Positions 31,810 to 41,000 of a stretch of 64,000 nt of DNA are shown one piece after another. Both the position numbers and the translations under genes were made by a program. Position 1 is the first letter of the stretch; each line of letters begins with the position of its first letter. This DNA comes from Martinezella rhizogenes. Lineage in GTDB: Bacteria; Pseudomonadota; Alphaproteobacteria; Rhizobiales; Rhizobiaceae. The stretch lies in the NCBI GenBank assembly GCA_013322215.1, contig JAAMEZ010000014.1:186001-250000 (forward strand), in the 5' to 3' direction. The notes beneath the pieces were generated by a model. It was not told the origin of the DNA. It ran no database searches and saw only the letters and a program-made list of their open reading frames with translations.

Positions 31810-33420
31810 TCAGGCGAGACGCGTCCGTAGATCGGCGATCTGTTGGCGAAGGACCTCGACGCTCCGGGCAGCGCCAAAGACATAGTGGTCGGGACGCACG
31901 AGCGCGGCGATCGCACCATGTCGTTCGAACCAGGCAGAAAGCACGCCGTCCTTCTCCCGAAGTACCGACGGATCGATTGCGTCTGTATCCTTGGGCACAA
32001 CAGCCTTCACCACGATCCCGTCGATCGCTTCCGCGAGTGCCCGTCCCTCCGCCGACCCGATCCGGCGGCCGTCGAGCACAAGTCGCCAAACCGGTCCGGT
32101 GAAAGCGTCCATCAGCCGTTGATCCGAACCCTCGACGATCGCCGGCTGCGGAAACAGTAGTCCCCGTGCCGGCGTGCCTTCTTCTGTGATCAGGCCATCC
32201 TCGATGGGCGGGACGATTTCCTGACGGGTAATGGTCAGCGGCCGACCGCCGCCCTCTGCAAGAATGCGGGCGTCACGTGCCGCAGCAGCCTCCGGATCGC
32301 GTTCGCAGATCGTCTGACCGATCGCCTTGATCTTGCCGGTCAGCGCCTGCACATGCCGCTTGCGTTCCACCGTGTAGGTGTCCAGCAGCGCTTCGGAAGA
32401 CTGTCCCTTCAGGATGCGGTCGAGCCGCCAGATGAGATTGGAAACGTCGCGAAGGCCCTGGCACATGCCCTGCCCGATAAAAGGCGGCTGCTGATGGGCG
32501 GCATCGCCGGCAATCAGTACCCTGCCTCGCCGCCAGTCGTCGGCCACGAGCGCATGAAAACGATAGGCAGCGGCACGCCAAAGCTCGCCCTCTTCCGGCG
32601 CCAGCCAGGGAGACAGCAGCCGCCAGACATTGTCGGGCTTTTCCATCTCACGCGGGTCTTCGCCTGGCAGAAGCATGATTTCCCACCGGCGGTGGTTCTT
32701 CGGCCCCATGATGTAGCTTGTGGGACGCGCCGGATTGCAGAACTGGGCCGAAGTCTGCGGCAGCCTGCCAAGTGCGGCCTCATGCACCTGGACATCGACC
32801 ACAAGCCACGGCTCGTCAAAGACGAGATCTTCGAGCTTCATTCCGGACAGTTCGCGCACCCGGCTTGATGCACCGTCACAGCCGATCACATATTTTGCTG
32901 CGATCCTCCGACTTTTGCCGGACGAATCCTCAAGCGTTACGACCACCTCATCCGCGCGTGGATCGAGAGCGACCATTTCCGTGCCAAGCTCTATCGCCAC
33001 GCAGTCAAAGCTCTCGGCATGGCGCCTCAACACAGCTTCGACAGGAGGCTGGGTAAACACCATGCTCGGGGTATAGCCGAGCGGATAGGGCTCAGGCACC
33101 ATGTCGATGCGGCGGATCAGCTGCCCTTCCGCGCCGAAGTGCTGGGAGGCCGTGAATGGTGCGATATGGGGAAGCACTTCGCCGGCAATGCCCATATTGT
33201 CGAAATGGCGCAGGATTTCGTGGTCGAGCGCGATGGCGCGCGGCTTGTCGTAGATGCCGGTCAACCGATCGACGACGAGCGTGGAATGGCCGCGCGCACC
33301 GAGCATGCCGGCGGCCACAGCTCCAGCCGGGCCGAACCCAACCACCAGCACGTCATAGCGGTTCGAAATATCACTGTCGTTCTTCACAGGCATGCCTCTG
33401 CAAATATCTAACGGGCGCAT
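31810..33420 (-). CDS. FAD-dependent aromatic monooxygenase (MhpA/PheA type), 536 aa
   Basis: A group A flavoprotein hydroxylase. The FAD dinucleotide fold VVGFGPAGAVAAGMLGARG is at the N-terminus, the DG motif VIGCDGASSRVREL near residue 185, and the GD motif LIAGDAAHQQPPFIGQGMC near residue 305. A C-terminal thioredoxin-like region follows, as in phenol and 3-hydroxyphenylpropionate hydroxylases. It would use NAD(P)H and O2 to hydroxylate an aromatic ring before cleavage. Start: ATG at 33420 overlaps the dioxygenase stop (TGATG); ATG at 33393 is an alternative close to AGAGG. Gap to the MFS gene is 47 bases. Confidence 0.92.
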   Translation of the reverse strand: MRPLDICRGMPVKNDSDISNRYDVLVVGFGPAGAVAAGMLGARGHSTLVVDRLTGIYDKPRAIALDHEILRHFDNMGIAGEVLPHIAPFTASQHFGAEGQLIRRIDMVPEPYPLGYTPSMVFTQPPVEAVLRRHAESFDCVAIELGTEMVALDPRADEVVVTLEDSSGKSRRIAAKYVIGCDGASSRVRELSGMKLEDLVFDEPWLVVDVQVHEAALGRLPQTSAQFCNPARPTSYIMGPKNHRRWEIMLLPGEDPREMEKPDNVWRLLSPWLAPEEGELWRAAAYRFHALVADDWRRGRVLIAGDAAHQQPPFIGQGMCQGLRDVSNLIWRLDRILKGQSSEALLDTYTVERKRHVQALTGKIKAIGQTICERDPEAAAARDARILAEGGGRPLTITRQEIVPPIEDGLITEEGTPARGLLFPQPAIVEGSDQRLMDAFTGPVWRLVLDGRRIGSAEGRALAEAIDGIVVKAVVPKDTDAIDPSVLREKDGVLSAWFERHGAIAALVRPDHYVFGAARSVEVLRQQIADLRTRLA

Positions 33421-34313
33421 CAGACGCCGGAAAATCCGATGGAAATCTGCGCCTTCTTACAGGCGTCGCTCTTTGGAGGCGCAATGCCCCAGTGGTCGGT
33501 CCGGCCGGGCGGCCAGACCCATTCCTCAGGGCCTCGGGCGCGGTAGCTGTCGTCCACCTGCAGGACTTCAGTGGTGTATTCGATCACCACACCTTGCGGA
33601 TCGACAAAATAGGCAAAGACGTTGTCGCCCGGCCCATGCCGGCCGACACCCCAGCCGATCGGATAGCCGTGATCGACGACACGGCCCGAACCTCGCATGA
33701 CGGATTCAAGGTCAGGCATGAGGAAGGCGACATGGTTCAGTCCATTTACCGGAGCTTCGGCCAGCACGACCGCGTGATGATCGTCGTTGCAGCGCAGGAA
33801 GGCCATGAGTTTCGACCGGTCTGTCAGACGGAAATCCAGGACATCGCGATAGAATTCCGAAAGAGCCTCGATCTGAGTGCTGTTAATGTTGACATGAGCG
33901 AGGCGCCCCGGCCGGTTGGGAACCACGCGCCCTTGCTTGCGGCGGTCGCCATAGACAAATTCCAGCACCGAGCCTTGCGGCTCTCGGATAACGAAACGCT
34001 CGCCGCCGGCCGGTCCATCGGCGGCTCCGATTTCGCGCAGAACAGTGCAGCCCGCAGCAACCGTCTTTGCAAAAAGCGACGCTAGCGCTTCAGCCGTGCC
34101 GACGCGAAAACTGATCTTGCGCAATTCCGAGCGGTCGCTTTGCTTTAATTCCAGCACATGAAAATCATCGCCCGCTGCCGCCAGGAAAACCTTGCCTCCC
34201 ACTTCGGCAACGACATCCAGGCCCCAGATGCGGGTATAAAAATCGACAGACGTTGCAAGATCTGGCGTAGCCAGTTCCACGCTGCGCAAAGCGATGACAG
34301 GAAATTCAGTCAT
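33420..34313 (-). CDS. Extradiol ring-cleavage dioxygenase, VOC (type I) family, 297 aa
   Basis: Two VOC modules are seen: LRSVELATPDLATSVDFYTR at the N-terminus and GRLAHVNINSTQIEALSEFY from about residue 138. The iron-binding triad of type I extradiol dioxygenases is present in the second half: His in LAHVNI, His in LNHVAFLM and Glu in GVVIEYTTE. The enzyme would open a catechol ring next to one hydroxyl. The ATG at 34313 starts four bases after the amidohydrolase stop. The C-terminus is extended by about 30 residues (WPPGRTDHWGIAPPK). Confidence 0.9.
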   Translation of the reverse strand: MTEFPVIALRSVELATPDLATSVDFYTRIWGLDVVAEVGGKVFLAAAGDDFHVLELKQSDRSELRKISFRVGTAEALASLFAKTVAAGCTVLREIGAADGPAGGERFVIREPQGSVLEFVYGDRRKQGRVVPNRPGRLAHVNINSTQIEALSEFYRDVLDFRLTDRSKLMAFLRCNDDHHAVVLAEAPVNGLNHVAFLMPDLESVMRGSGRVVDHGYPIGWGVGRHGPGDNVFAYFVDPQGVVIEYTTEVLQVDDSYRARGPEEWVWPPGRTDHWGIAPPKSDACKKAQISIGFSGV

Positions 34314-34317
34314 AGGA

Positions 34318-35370
34318 TCAAACCTCATCCAAGCCCAAGAAAGCTCGTGCGTTCGCAAATGTCAGGCGCGCGCGCAAACTTGCATCCGCAAACGCTTCCT
34401 CGATGCGAGCGACAGGCTCTTTCTCCCGAAAATTGAAGGGATAGTCGGTTCCAAGCAGCACGCGATCTTCGCCGAAGACGGCGACCAGATGGCGCAGCAT
34501 GTTCAAATCGAAGACCAGCGAATCCACATAGAGGCGTCGCGCCTGCACAGAAGGGCTCTCCTGCATGATCTCGTTGAGCGCCGGGAAGGTCGAATAACCC
34601 TGCTCCAGCCGCGGCAGCAGCGAGGCAAACGTTCCGCCGCCATGGCTGAAGGCGATCCGCAGTTTCGGGAATTTCTGAAGCAGCCCGCCGGTAATCACGG
34701 ATGCGGCTGCCAATCCGACATCGGTCGGGTAGCCGAGCACCTGCTGAAGCGGGGCCGGCCCGAGCAGTCTGTCCATGCAGGTCGGGCGCACTGCATGCAC
34801 GAAGACCGCAGCGCCAAGCTTCTCGGCTTCCGCAAAGAATGGATGGAAACAAGGATCGCCGATCGGCACGCCATTGATATTGCTGCCGATCTCAACACCG
34901 CGAAAACCGAGTTCGCCGACGATGCGATGCAATTCGAGGATCGCAAGATCAATGTCCTGAAGGGGAAGCCCGCCGAGCCCGACGAAACGCCCCTCACCCT
35001 CTCCGACGATCGCGGCGATCGCATCGTTGACGAATCGGACAAGGTCGCGGGCCGCAGTCTTTTCGATCCAATAGCCGAAGAGTTCGGGCATGGGAGATAG
35101 AGCCTGAATGTGGATGCCGGTCCTATCCATCTCCTCCAGCCGCCGCTCAGCCACCCAGCAGGCATCGCTGACCGTGCGATAAGGCTTGTCATCGATGACG
35201 ACCGTTGCGTGACAAGCATCTGCGGCAACCATCGAAGGCCAGCCGCGGATCGGGGCGTCCCCTGCGGAGAGCGGAAAACGTGCAGGCACCACGTGGCAAT
35301 GGATATCAATGCCGCAACAAGCGCAGCGATTCGCAAAGGCGCCTGACGCTCCCTTTTCCGTTCCGCTCAT
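34318..35370 (-). CDS. Amidohydrolase 2 / ACMSD-type metal-dependent decarboxylase or hydrolase, 350 aa
   Basis: The first gene of the cluster. It encodes a TIM barrel of the ACMSD family: metal ligands in GIDIHCHVVP, VFVHAVR, RIAFSHGGGTFASLL and the late Asp in VLLGTDYPFN. Family members include 2-amino-3-carboxymuconate-semialdehyde decarboxylase, gamma-resorcylate decarboxylase and 5-carboxyvanillate decarboxylase. In this operon a ring decarboxylation before or after cleavage is likely. The N-terminal CACCG adds three cysteines near the metal site, which is unusual. RBS is GGAGGG. It is divergent from a GntR gene. Confidence 0.9.
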   Translation of the reverse strand: MSGTEKGASGAFANRCACCGIDIHCHVVPARFPLSAGDAPIRGWPSMVAADACHATVVIDDKPYRTVSDACWVAERRLEEMDRTGIHIQALSPMPELFGYWIEKTAARDLVRFVNDAIAAIVGEGEGRFVGLGGLPLQDIDLAILELHRIVGELGFRGVEIGSNINGVPIGDPCFHPFFAEAEKLGAAVFVHAVRPTCMDRLLGPAPLQQVLGYPTDVGLAAASVITGGLLQKFPKLRIAFSHGGGTFASLLPRLEQGYSTFPALNEIMQESPSVQARRLYVDSLVFDLNMLRHLVAVFGEDRVLLGTDYPFNFREKEPVARIEEAFADASLRARLTFANARAFLGLDEV

Positions 35371-35425
35371 CGGACCCTCCCTCGTTAAGACATCTCATAA
35401 TGTACAAACTTTTTGCCGTAAAGAT

Positions 35426-35441
35426 AAAATTTATAAATTTT
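35426..35441. promoter_or_regulatory. Perfect AT palindrome in the divergent promoter of the aromatic cluster
   Basis: AAAATTTATAAATTTT is identical to its reverse complement. It lies 53 bases before the GntR start and 55 bases before the amidohydrolase start, that is, midway. An operator for the divergent GntR regulator is likely, but AT-rich palindromes can arise by chance. Confidence 0.45.
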
Positions 35442-35494
35442 GTGCCGACACTTCCTCGTGTATATAAAAAGCGATTTGCAAGCCAGAGAGCACC

Positions 35495-36190
35495 ATGAAC
35501 GTCAACTTGCTGAAGAAAGGGGCCGAAAGCCCCGCGACATTGGCAACCAGCATCTATGAGCGGCTGAAGGCCGACATTCTCTCAACGCGCCTGGAGCCTG
35601 GCCGGAAGCTGCAGTTGCGCTTCCTGATCGAGCACTACGATGCCGGCCAGACACCGTTGCGCGAGGCGCTGAACCGATTGACGACGGAGGATCTCGTCAT
35701 CGGAAAAGAGCAGCGCGGCTTCTTCGTCAAACCCATCAGCCTGGATGAACTGCACGAACTGACGAAAACGCGCTGCTGGGTGGAGACGCTGGCGCTACGG
35801 GAATCAATGGCGAATGCAACGCCCGACTGGGAAGAGGCGCTTCTGGTCGCCCATCACCGGCTGGAGCGCACCCCACGCTCGCTCAATCTGGAGCACTTCG
35901 AAGACAATCCGGAATGGGAAAGGCTTCACCGCGCCTTTCACGCGCTGCTGATCGGGGGCTGTGGATCGAAGCCGTTGATAGGCTTTTGCGAGCAGCTTGC
36001 CGATAGGCTCTACCGCTATCGTGCACTTTCGATTCGCAAGGCCTTTCGTGTGCGCAAGGTCAGCGACGAGCATGCGCGCATCCTCAGAGCCGTGCTCGAC
36101 CGGGACACCCTGGAAGCCGAGCGGTTGCTGCAGCTTCATTATGAAAAAACGGCCGATATCATCCGAGCCGATCTTGATACGGCAACGTAA
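35495..36190 (+). CDS. GntR-family regulator, FCD domain, 231 aa
   Basis: The DNA-binding domain has TSIYERLKADILSTRLEPG, then FLIEHYDAGQTPLREALNRL and EQRGFFVKPI. The C-terminal FCD domain follows from about residue 85 (ELHELTKTRCWVETLALRES, RLHRAFHALLIGGCG, EHARILRAVLDRDTLEAERL) with conserved His positions for a metal-assisted carboxylate effector. It is transcribed away from the amidohydrolase gene and probably controls the meta-cleavage cluster in response to an aromatic or muconate-type acid. Confidence 0.92.
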   Translation: MNVNLLKKGAESPATLATSIYERLKADILSTRLEPGRKLQLRFLIEHYDAGQTPLREALNRLTTEDLVIGKEQRGFFVKPISLDELHELTKTRCWVETLALRESMANATPDWEEALLVAHHRLERTPRSLNLEHFEDNPEWERLHRAFHALLIGGCGSKPLIGFCEQLADRLYRYRALSIRKAFRVRKVSDEHARILRAVLDRDTLEAERLLQLHYEKTADIIRADLDTAT

Positions 36191-36516
36191 GACGCCCCTG
36201 CGGCTGGCTCGAATACCCAACATGGGCCAAAGCACTGATCTCCCGCACGCGAAAGCCGTTCATGATGCCTTGCCACCCGAGGCCCTGGCTGTCAGCGCTT
36301 GTTGCAGCCTGCCACAGAAAGCGAAGTGCGCCGCGCAGGATATGAGCATCCGGACCATCCCCTGAGCCCTCCGCGAATTGAGAATGCGGGGCGCTTATCG
36401 GCTCAAGGATCGTCGAATGTTTTGAACTGATTCAAACTGGCGGTGCGCACCAAAAAGCCAGCTTCACACAAGTCATTATCGCTACCATCCCGGCATCAGC
36501 AACGTGCGAGGAACCA
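36191..36516. other. 326-base gap between the GntR gene and the hook-like gene
   Basis: No supported gene is present. An inverted repeat TTTGAACTGATTCAAA lies at 36421-36436, about 80 bases before the hook-like start, and could be an operator or a weak terminator-like hairpin. No clear promoter consensus is visible; the GAGG at 36510 serves as ribosome-binding site. Confidence 0.5.
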
Positions 36517-37809
36517 ATGAGCATCTTTGGTAGCATGAAAACGGCAGTTTCCGGCATGAACGCGCAGGCAAATAAGCTTAGCACCGTGTCGGACAACATC
36601 GCGAACGTCAATACAACGGGCTACAAGTCGGCGAGCACCAGCTTTTCGTCGTTGATCCTGCCCTCGGGCGGTGGCAGCTATAACTCCGGCAGCGTCGAAA
36701 CCAATGTCAGCTATTCGGTCTCGCAGCAGGGCGATACGGTCTCCACCTCGTCGAGCAGCGATCTCTCGATCCAGGGCGCCGGCTTCTTCGTCGTGCAGGG
36801 CGCCGACGGCAAGACCGTCCTGACCCGCGCAGGCGACTTTACACCGGATGCGAATGGTAACCTCGTCAACTCCGCTGGCTATACCCTGATGGGTTACTCC
36901 TATGCGTCGGGCGCGCCTGCCGTCGTCGTCAACGGCTTCGACGGCCTGGTGCCGATCAATGTCAATCAGAGCGGCCTCGCCAGCACGCCCTCAACGACGG
37001 GCACCTTCACGGGCAACCTCAATTCGAATGCAACGACCGTTACCGATTCATCGACGCTGCCAAGCGCCAATCCGACCTCGGTTACCTCCGATACCCAGAA
37101 GAGCTCGGTTGTTGCCTATGATAAGCTCGGCAACTCCGTCATGTATGACGTTTACTACACCAAGACCCAGTCTGCCGATTCCGCCACGGGCGCGACGGAT
37201 CAGTGGGAGGTTAGCGTCTATCGCAATGCCGATGCGAGCACCTCCGGCACCTCGTCATTCCCTTATGCGGATCCGCCGGGAGAAGTCGGTTCGACGACAT
37301 TGACATTTGATTCAAGCGGAAACCTGACGAGCGGTGGGACATTCGCCATCACCGATTCAACGACGGGCGGGTCCATCGCGATGGATCTGAGCGGAATGAC
37401 CCAGAAGGCCAGCGACTTCAGCTCGACGGGCTCGACCAACGGCCAGGCGGCAAGCCCCGTTACCGGCGTCACGATCGACAAGAGCGGCGTCGTCTATGCA
37501 AACTACAAGACCGGAGACCCGAAGGCGATCTATCAGATCCCGTTGGCAACCGTTGCAAGCCCGGACAAGCTCACGCTCTTGAGCGGCAACGTCTATCAGG
37601 CCAATTCGGATTCCGGCGTGACGGTCACGAGCTTCGCCAACAGCAACGGCCTGGGCTATATCCAGTCGAACTCGCTGGAAGCATCGAACGTCGACCTCGC
37701 CGGCCAGCTCACCGACATGATCCAGGCGCAGAAGAGCTACACGGCGAACTCCAAGGTCTTCCAGACGGGCTCCGACCTGCTGGACGTCCTGGTCAACCTT
37801 CAGCGCTGA
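36517..37809 (+). CDS. flgE: Flagellar hook protein FlgE-like, orphan copy, 430 aa
   Basis: The N-terminal rod/hook signature is complete: MKTAVSGMNAQANKLSTVSD and NIANVNTTGYKSAST. FlgE-type core QGAGFFVVQGADGKTVLTRAG follows, and the C-terminal Flg_bbr_C helix ends SNVDLAGQLTDMIQAQKSY and DLLDVLVNLQR. Length fits rhizobial hook proteins. Hook proteins leave the cell through the flagellar type III apparatus without a cleaved signal. No other flagellar gene is in the window, so it is either a displaced hook gene or a paralog for another filament. The middle domain is rich in Ser and Thr. A strong terminator follows, and the giant repeat gene is next. Confidence 0.92.
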   Translation: MSIFGSMKTAVSGMNAQANKLSTVSDNIANVNTTGYKSASTSFSSLILPSGGGSYNSGSVETNVSYSVSQQGDTVSTSSSSDLSIQGAGFFVVQGADGKTVLTRAGDFTPDANGNLVNSAGYTLMGYSYASGAPAVVVNGFDGLVPINVNQSGLASTPSTTGTFTGNLNSNATTVTDSSTLPSANPTSVTSDTQKSSVVAYDKLGNSVMYDVYYTKTQSADSATGATDQWEVSVYRNADASTSGTSSFPYADPPGEVGSTTLTFDSSGNLTSGGTFAITDSTTGGSIAMDLSGMTQKASDFSSTGSTNGQAASPVTGVTIDKSGVVYANYKTGDPKAIYQIPLATVASPDKLTLLSGNVYQANSDSGVTVTSFANSNGLGYIQSNSLEASNVDLAGQLTDMIQAQKSYTANSKVFQTGSDLLDVLVNLQR

Positions 37810-37829
37810 TCTTCAGCCTGCTTAATCGG

Positions 37830-37852
37830 AAGGGCCCTCCGGGGCCCTTTTG
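37830..37852 (+). terminator. Rho-independent terminator after the hook-like gene
   Basis: AAGGGCCC (37830-37837), a four-base TCCG loop and GGGCCCTT (37842-37849) form a perfect 8-bp stem followed by a short T-run (TTTTG). It lies 20 bases after the stop codon, so the hook-like gene is transcribed apart from the giant gene downstream. Confidence 0.88.
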
Positions 37853-38099
37853 TCGTAAGGCTCGGCGGGCGAAGCCTGTTGCGCGATCAGCATAACGGAT
37901 TTCGACCAATCAGAGAATTAGACACCCCACAACGACAATCACAAGTTCAGGCACAGCTTCAGGCAAGCCAGTCGAACTACGCTGCGTGCGTGGGGCATGA
38001 ATTTTAGAGAGTGTTAATCGGCCAACGCTTCGGCAAGGCAAGCTTGGTCGGCTTTGAATATGCCGGCATTGCAACGCGGCTACGGAAAGAGTCCTGTTT

Positions 38100-41000
38100 A
38101 TGACTTCGATCGTTTCATCCTTGAGCCTCACTCAGATCAGATCTCTTTCGACATCGGCTGTGGCAGCCTGGACCACGGAAGATGTGGCATCGCTGTCCAC
38201 CAAGCAGATCAGCGTTCTCACATCGGCGCAGATCGCCGCGCTGGATACTGAGGACGTGGAGGTTCTCACCTCCCAGCAGTTGAGTGCGATTTCGCAAAGC
38301 GCCATTCCGGGGCTCACGCTCGATCAATTGGCCGCCCTGACGACATCTGCGATCGAGAGCTTCAGTTCCGTGCAGATCACCGCGATCACGACACAGCAGC
38401 TCCAGGCTCTGACCACCGAACAGGCGGAGGCCCTGACGACGTCTCAGGTCCGGGTGTTGAGCTCATCGCAACTCTCTGCGCTTAGCGCCGCAGATCTGGC
38501 CACCTTTTCGACAGACGATATGGCTGCGATCAGCAGCAAGGCGATATCAGGCCTGTCGACCGCTGCAATGGCCGCGCTTTCGACTGATCAGGTCGCGGCA
38601 TTGAGCACCAGCAGCATTTCCAATCTGACGACGAGCCAGATTGCGGCCCTGGGTACCGCGCAAATTGCTGCCCTGACGACGGCGCAAATCGCCGCTCTCA
38701 AGACGACGCAGGTCGCGGCCATGCCCACGAGCGACGTAGCTGCGTTTTCAACTGCTCAGATTGCGGCCCTGACGGCCAGCGCGATTGCCAGCCTGAAGAC
38801 GGCGCAAGTCGCAGCCCTGAGCACTGCGCAAGCCGAGGCTCTCACCTCGAGCCAAGTCAAGGCCCTGGGTTCGGCGCAGCTATCCGTGCTGTCTGCGGGT
38901 AGTATCGCCACATTTTCGACGGATGACATGGCGGCGATTACCGCTGCTGCGGTCGCAGGCCTCTCGACAGCAACCATTTCTTCTCTCGCGACGAATCAAG
39001 TTGCCGCCTTGAGCACGGCCGCGATATCCGGCCTGACAACGGCCCAGATAGCTGCCTTGGGCACGGCGCAGATCGCCGCGATGACAACGGCACAAATCGC
39101 AGCGCTCACCGCGACGCAGATTGCGGTCATGAGCACGGGCGATGTTACGGCCCTCTCGTCCTCACAGGTCGCAGCCCTCAGCAAATCGGCCGTTACCGGC
39201 CTGACCACCATCCAGATCGCCGCACTGAGCACGGTGCAGATCGGCGCATTGACGACAAGCCAAATCAATTCGCTCAAGACGACGCAGACCGGGGTCTTGA
39301 GCACAAGCGATATCGCAGCGCTTTCAACCGCACAAATTGCTGCCTTCAGCGTAAGCGGCATCGCCGGGCTGACAACGAGCCAGATCAGCGTGATGACCAC
39401 AGCGCAGATTGCCGCTCTGACGACGGCACAGGTCGCAGCGCTGACTTCGACCCAGATATCCTCATTGAGTACGGACGATATCGCCGCATTCTCGACCGCC
39501 AGCATCGCGGCAATCACCAGCAAGGCCATATCGGGTCTTGGCACGACCGCCATCGCTGCCTTGTCGACAGCGCAAGTTGCCGCGTTAAGCGCGGCAGGGG
39601 TTGCCGGGTTGAGCACTGCCCAGATTGCAGTTCTGGGCACGGCAAAAACGAGCGTGCTGACCACGTCACAGATCGCGGCCCTGGGCTCAAGCCAAATTGC
39701 CGTGTTGGGTACGGATGTTGTTGCGGCGCTTTCGACGGGACAGATCGCAGCTTTGAAAGCAGCCACCGTTGCCGGTTTGACGACAGATCAGATCGCGGCG
39801 CTAAGCACGCAGCAAGTGGAGGCGCTCACCAGCGCTCAAATTGCGGCGCTGAGTTCGACGCAATTTTCGGCCCTCGGCGCGGACGAAATTGCCACATTCT
39901 CGACGACGGAAATTGCGGCCATTACCAGCAAGGCCGTGGCGGGATTAGGTACGGGGGTCATCGCCTCCCTTTCGACCGATCAGATTGCCGCCCTTAGCTC
40001 CAGCGCGGTCGCGGGCCTGACGACGGCCCAGGTCGCGGCACTTTCGAGCACCCAGATTTCGGGCCTTGCGACGCGTGCCGTCGCGAGCTTGACAACGAGC
40101 CAAGTGTCAAGCCTGAGTTCGCAACAGGTCGCAGCCTTGACGACCACCCAGATCAGCGTGCTGAAAACAGCCCAGATTGCGGCCATCAGCACGAACGACA
40201 TTGCAGCCCTTTCAACTGCGCAAATTGGCGCACTGACCACGACCGCGATCACAGGGCTGACGACGGGCCAGATCACCGCGCTCACGACAACGCAGGTCGA
40301 AGCGCTGTCGTCGAGCCAGCTCAAAATTTTGAGTTCCGCTCAACTTGCCGCGCTGGGTTCCGATGATGTGGCAACTTTCACGACAGACGAGATCGCCGCG
40401 CTGTCCAGCAAGTCGATAGGTGGCCTCACAACCAGCGTCATCGCCTCCCTTTCGAGCGCGCAGCTCGAGGCCCTGACCACGAGTGCCATCACCGGCCTGA
40501 CGACCACCCAGATATCGACGCTGGGTACTGCTCAGCTCGCAAGCCTGACGACCGGCCAGATTGCGGCATTGAGCTCGACACAAATGACGGCGCTGACGGC
40601 AAACGACGTGGCGGCCCTGTCGACGGCCGACTTGGCCGCGATAGCCACCAAGGCGATTGCAGGCTTGAGCACCGGTGCCGTCGCCGGTCTCTCGACGGCG
40701 CAGATTGCGGCCCTGGCCACGAGCACGCTCGCGAGCCTGACGACCACTCAGGTCGCAACCTTGAGCACTGCGCAGCTCGCGGCGCTGAGCACGACACAGG
40801 TCGCGAGCCTGACGTCGAGCCAGGTTGCAGCCCTCAGCACGGGCACCGTTACATCCCTTACCGCCAGCCAGATTGCAGCCCTCAGCACATCCGGCATCAC
40901 CGGTCTCACGACAGATCAGATCGCCGCTCTGAGCACGGCGCAAACGCAGGCATTGACGACGGCCCAGATCGCCAAATTGAGCTCGACACAGGTCTCCGCT

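Noticed and set aside
39700..40100. Relationship of octads to TAL-effector repeats (LTPxQVVAI)
   Set aside because: Similarity covers only about eight residues; the TAL unit is 34 residues with a different remainder.
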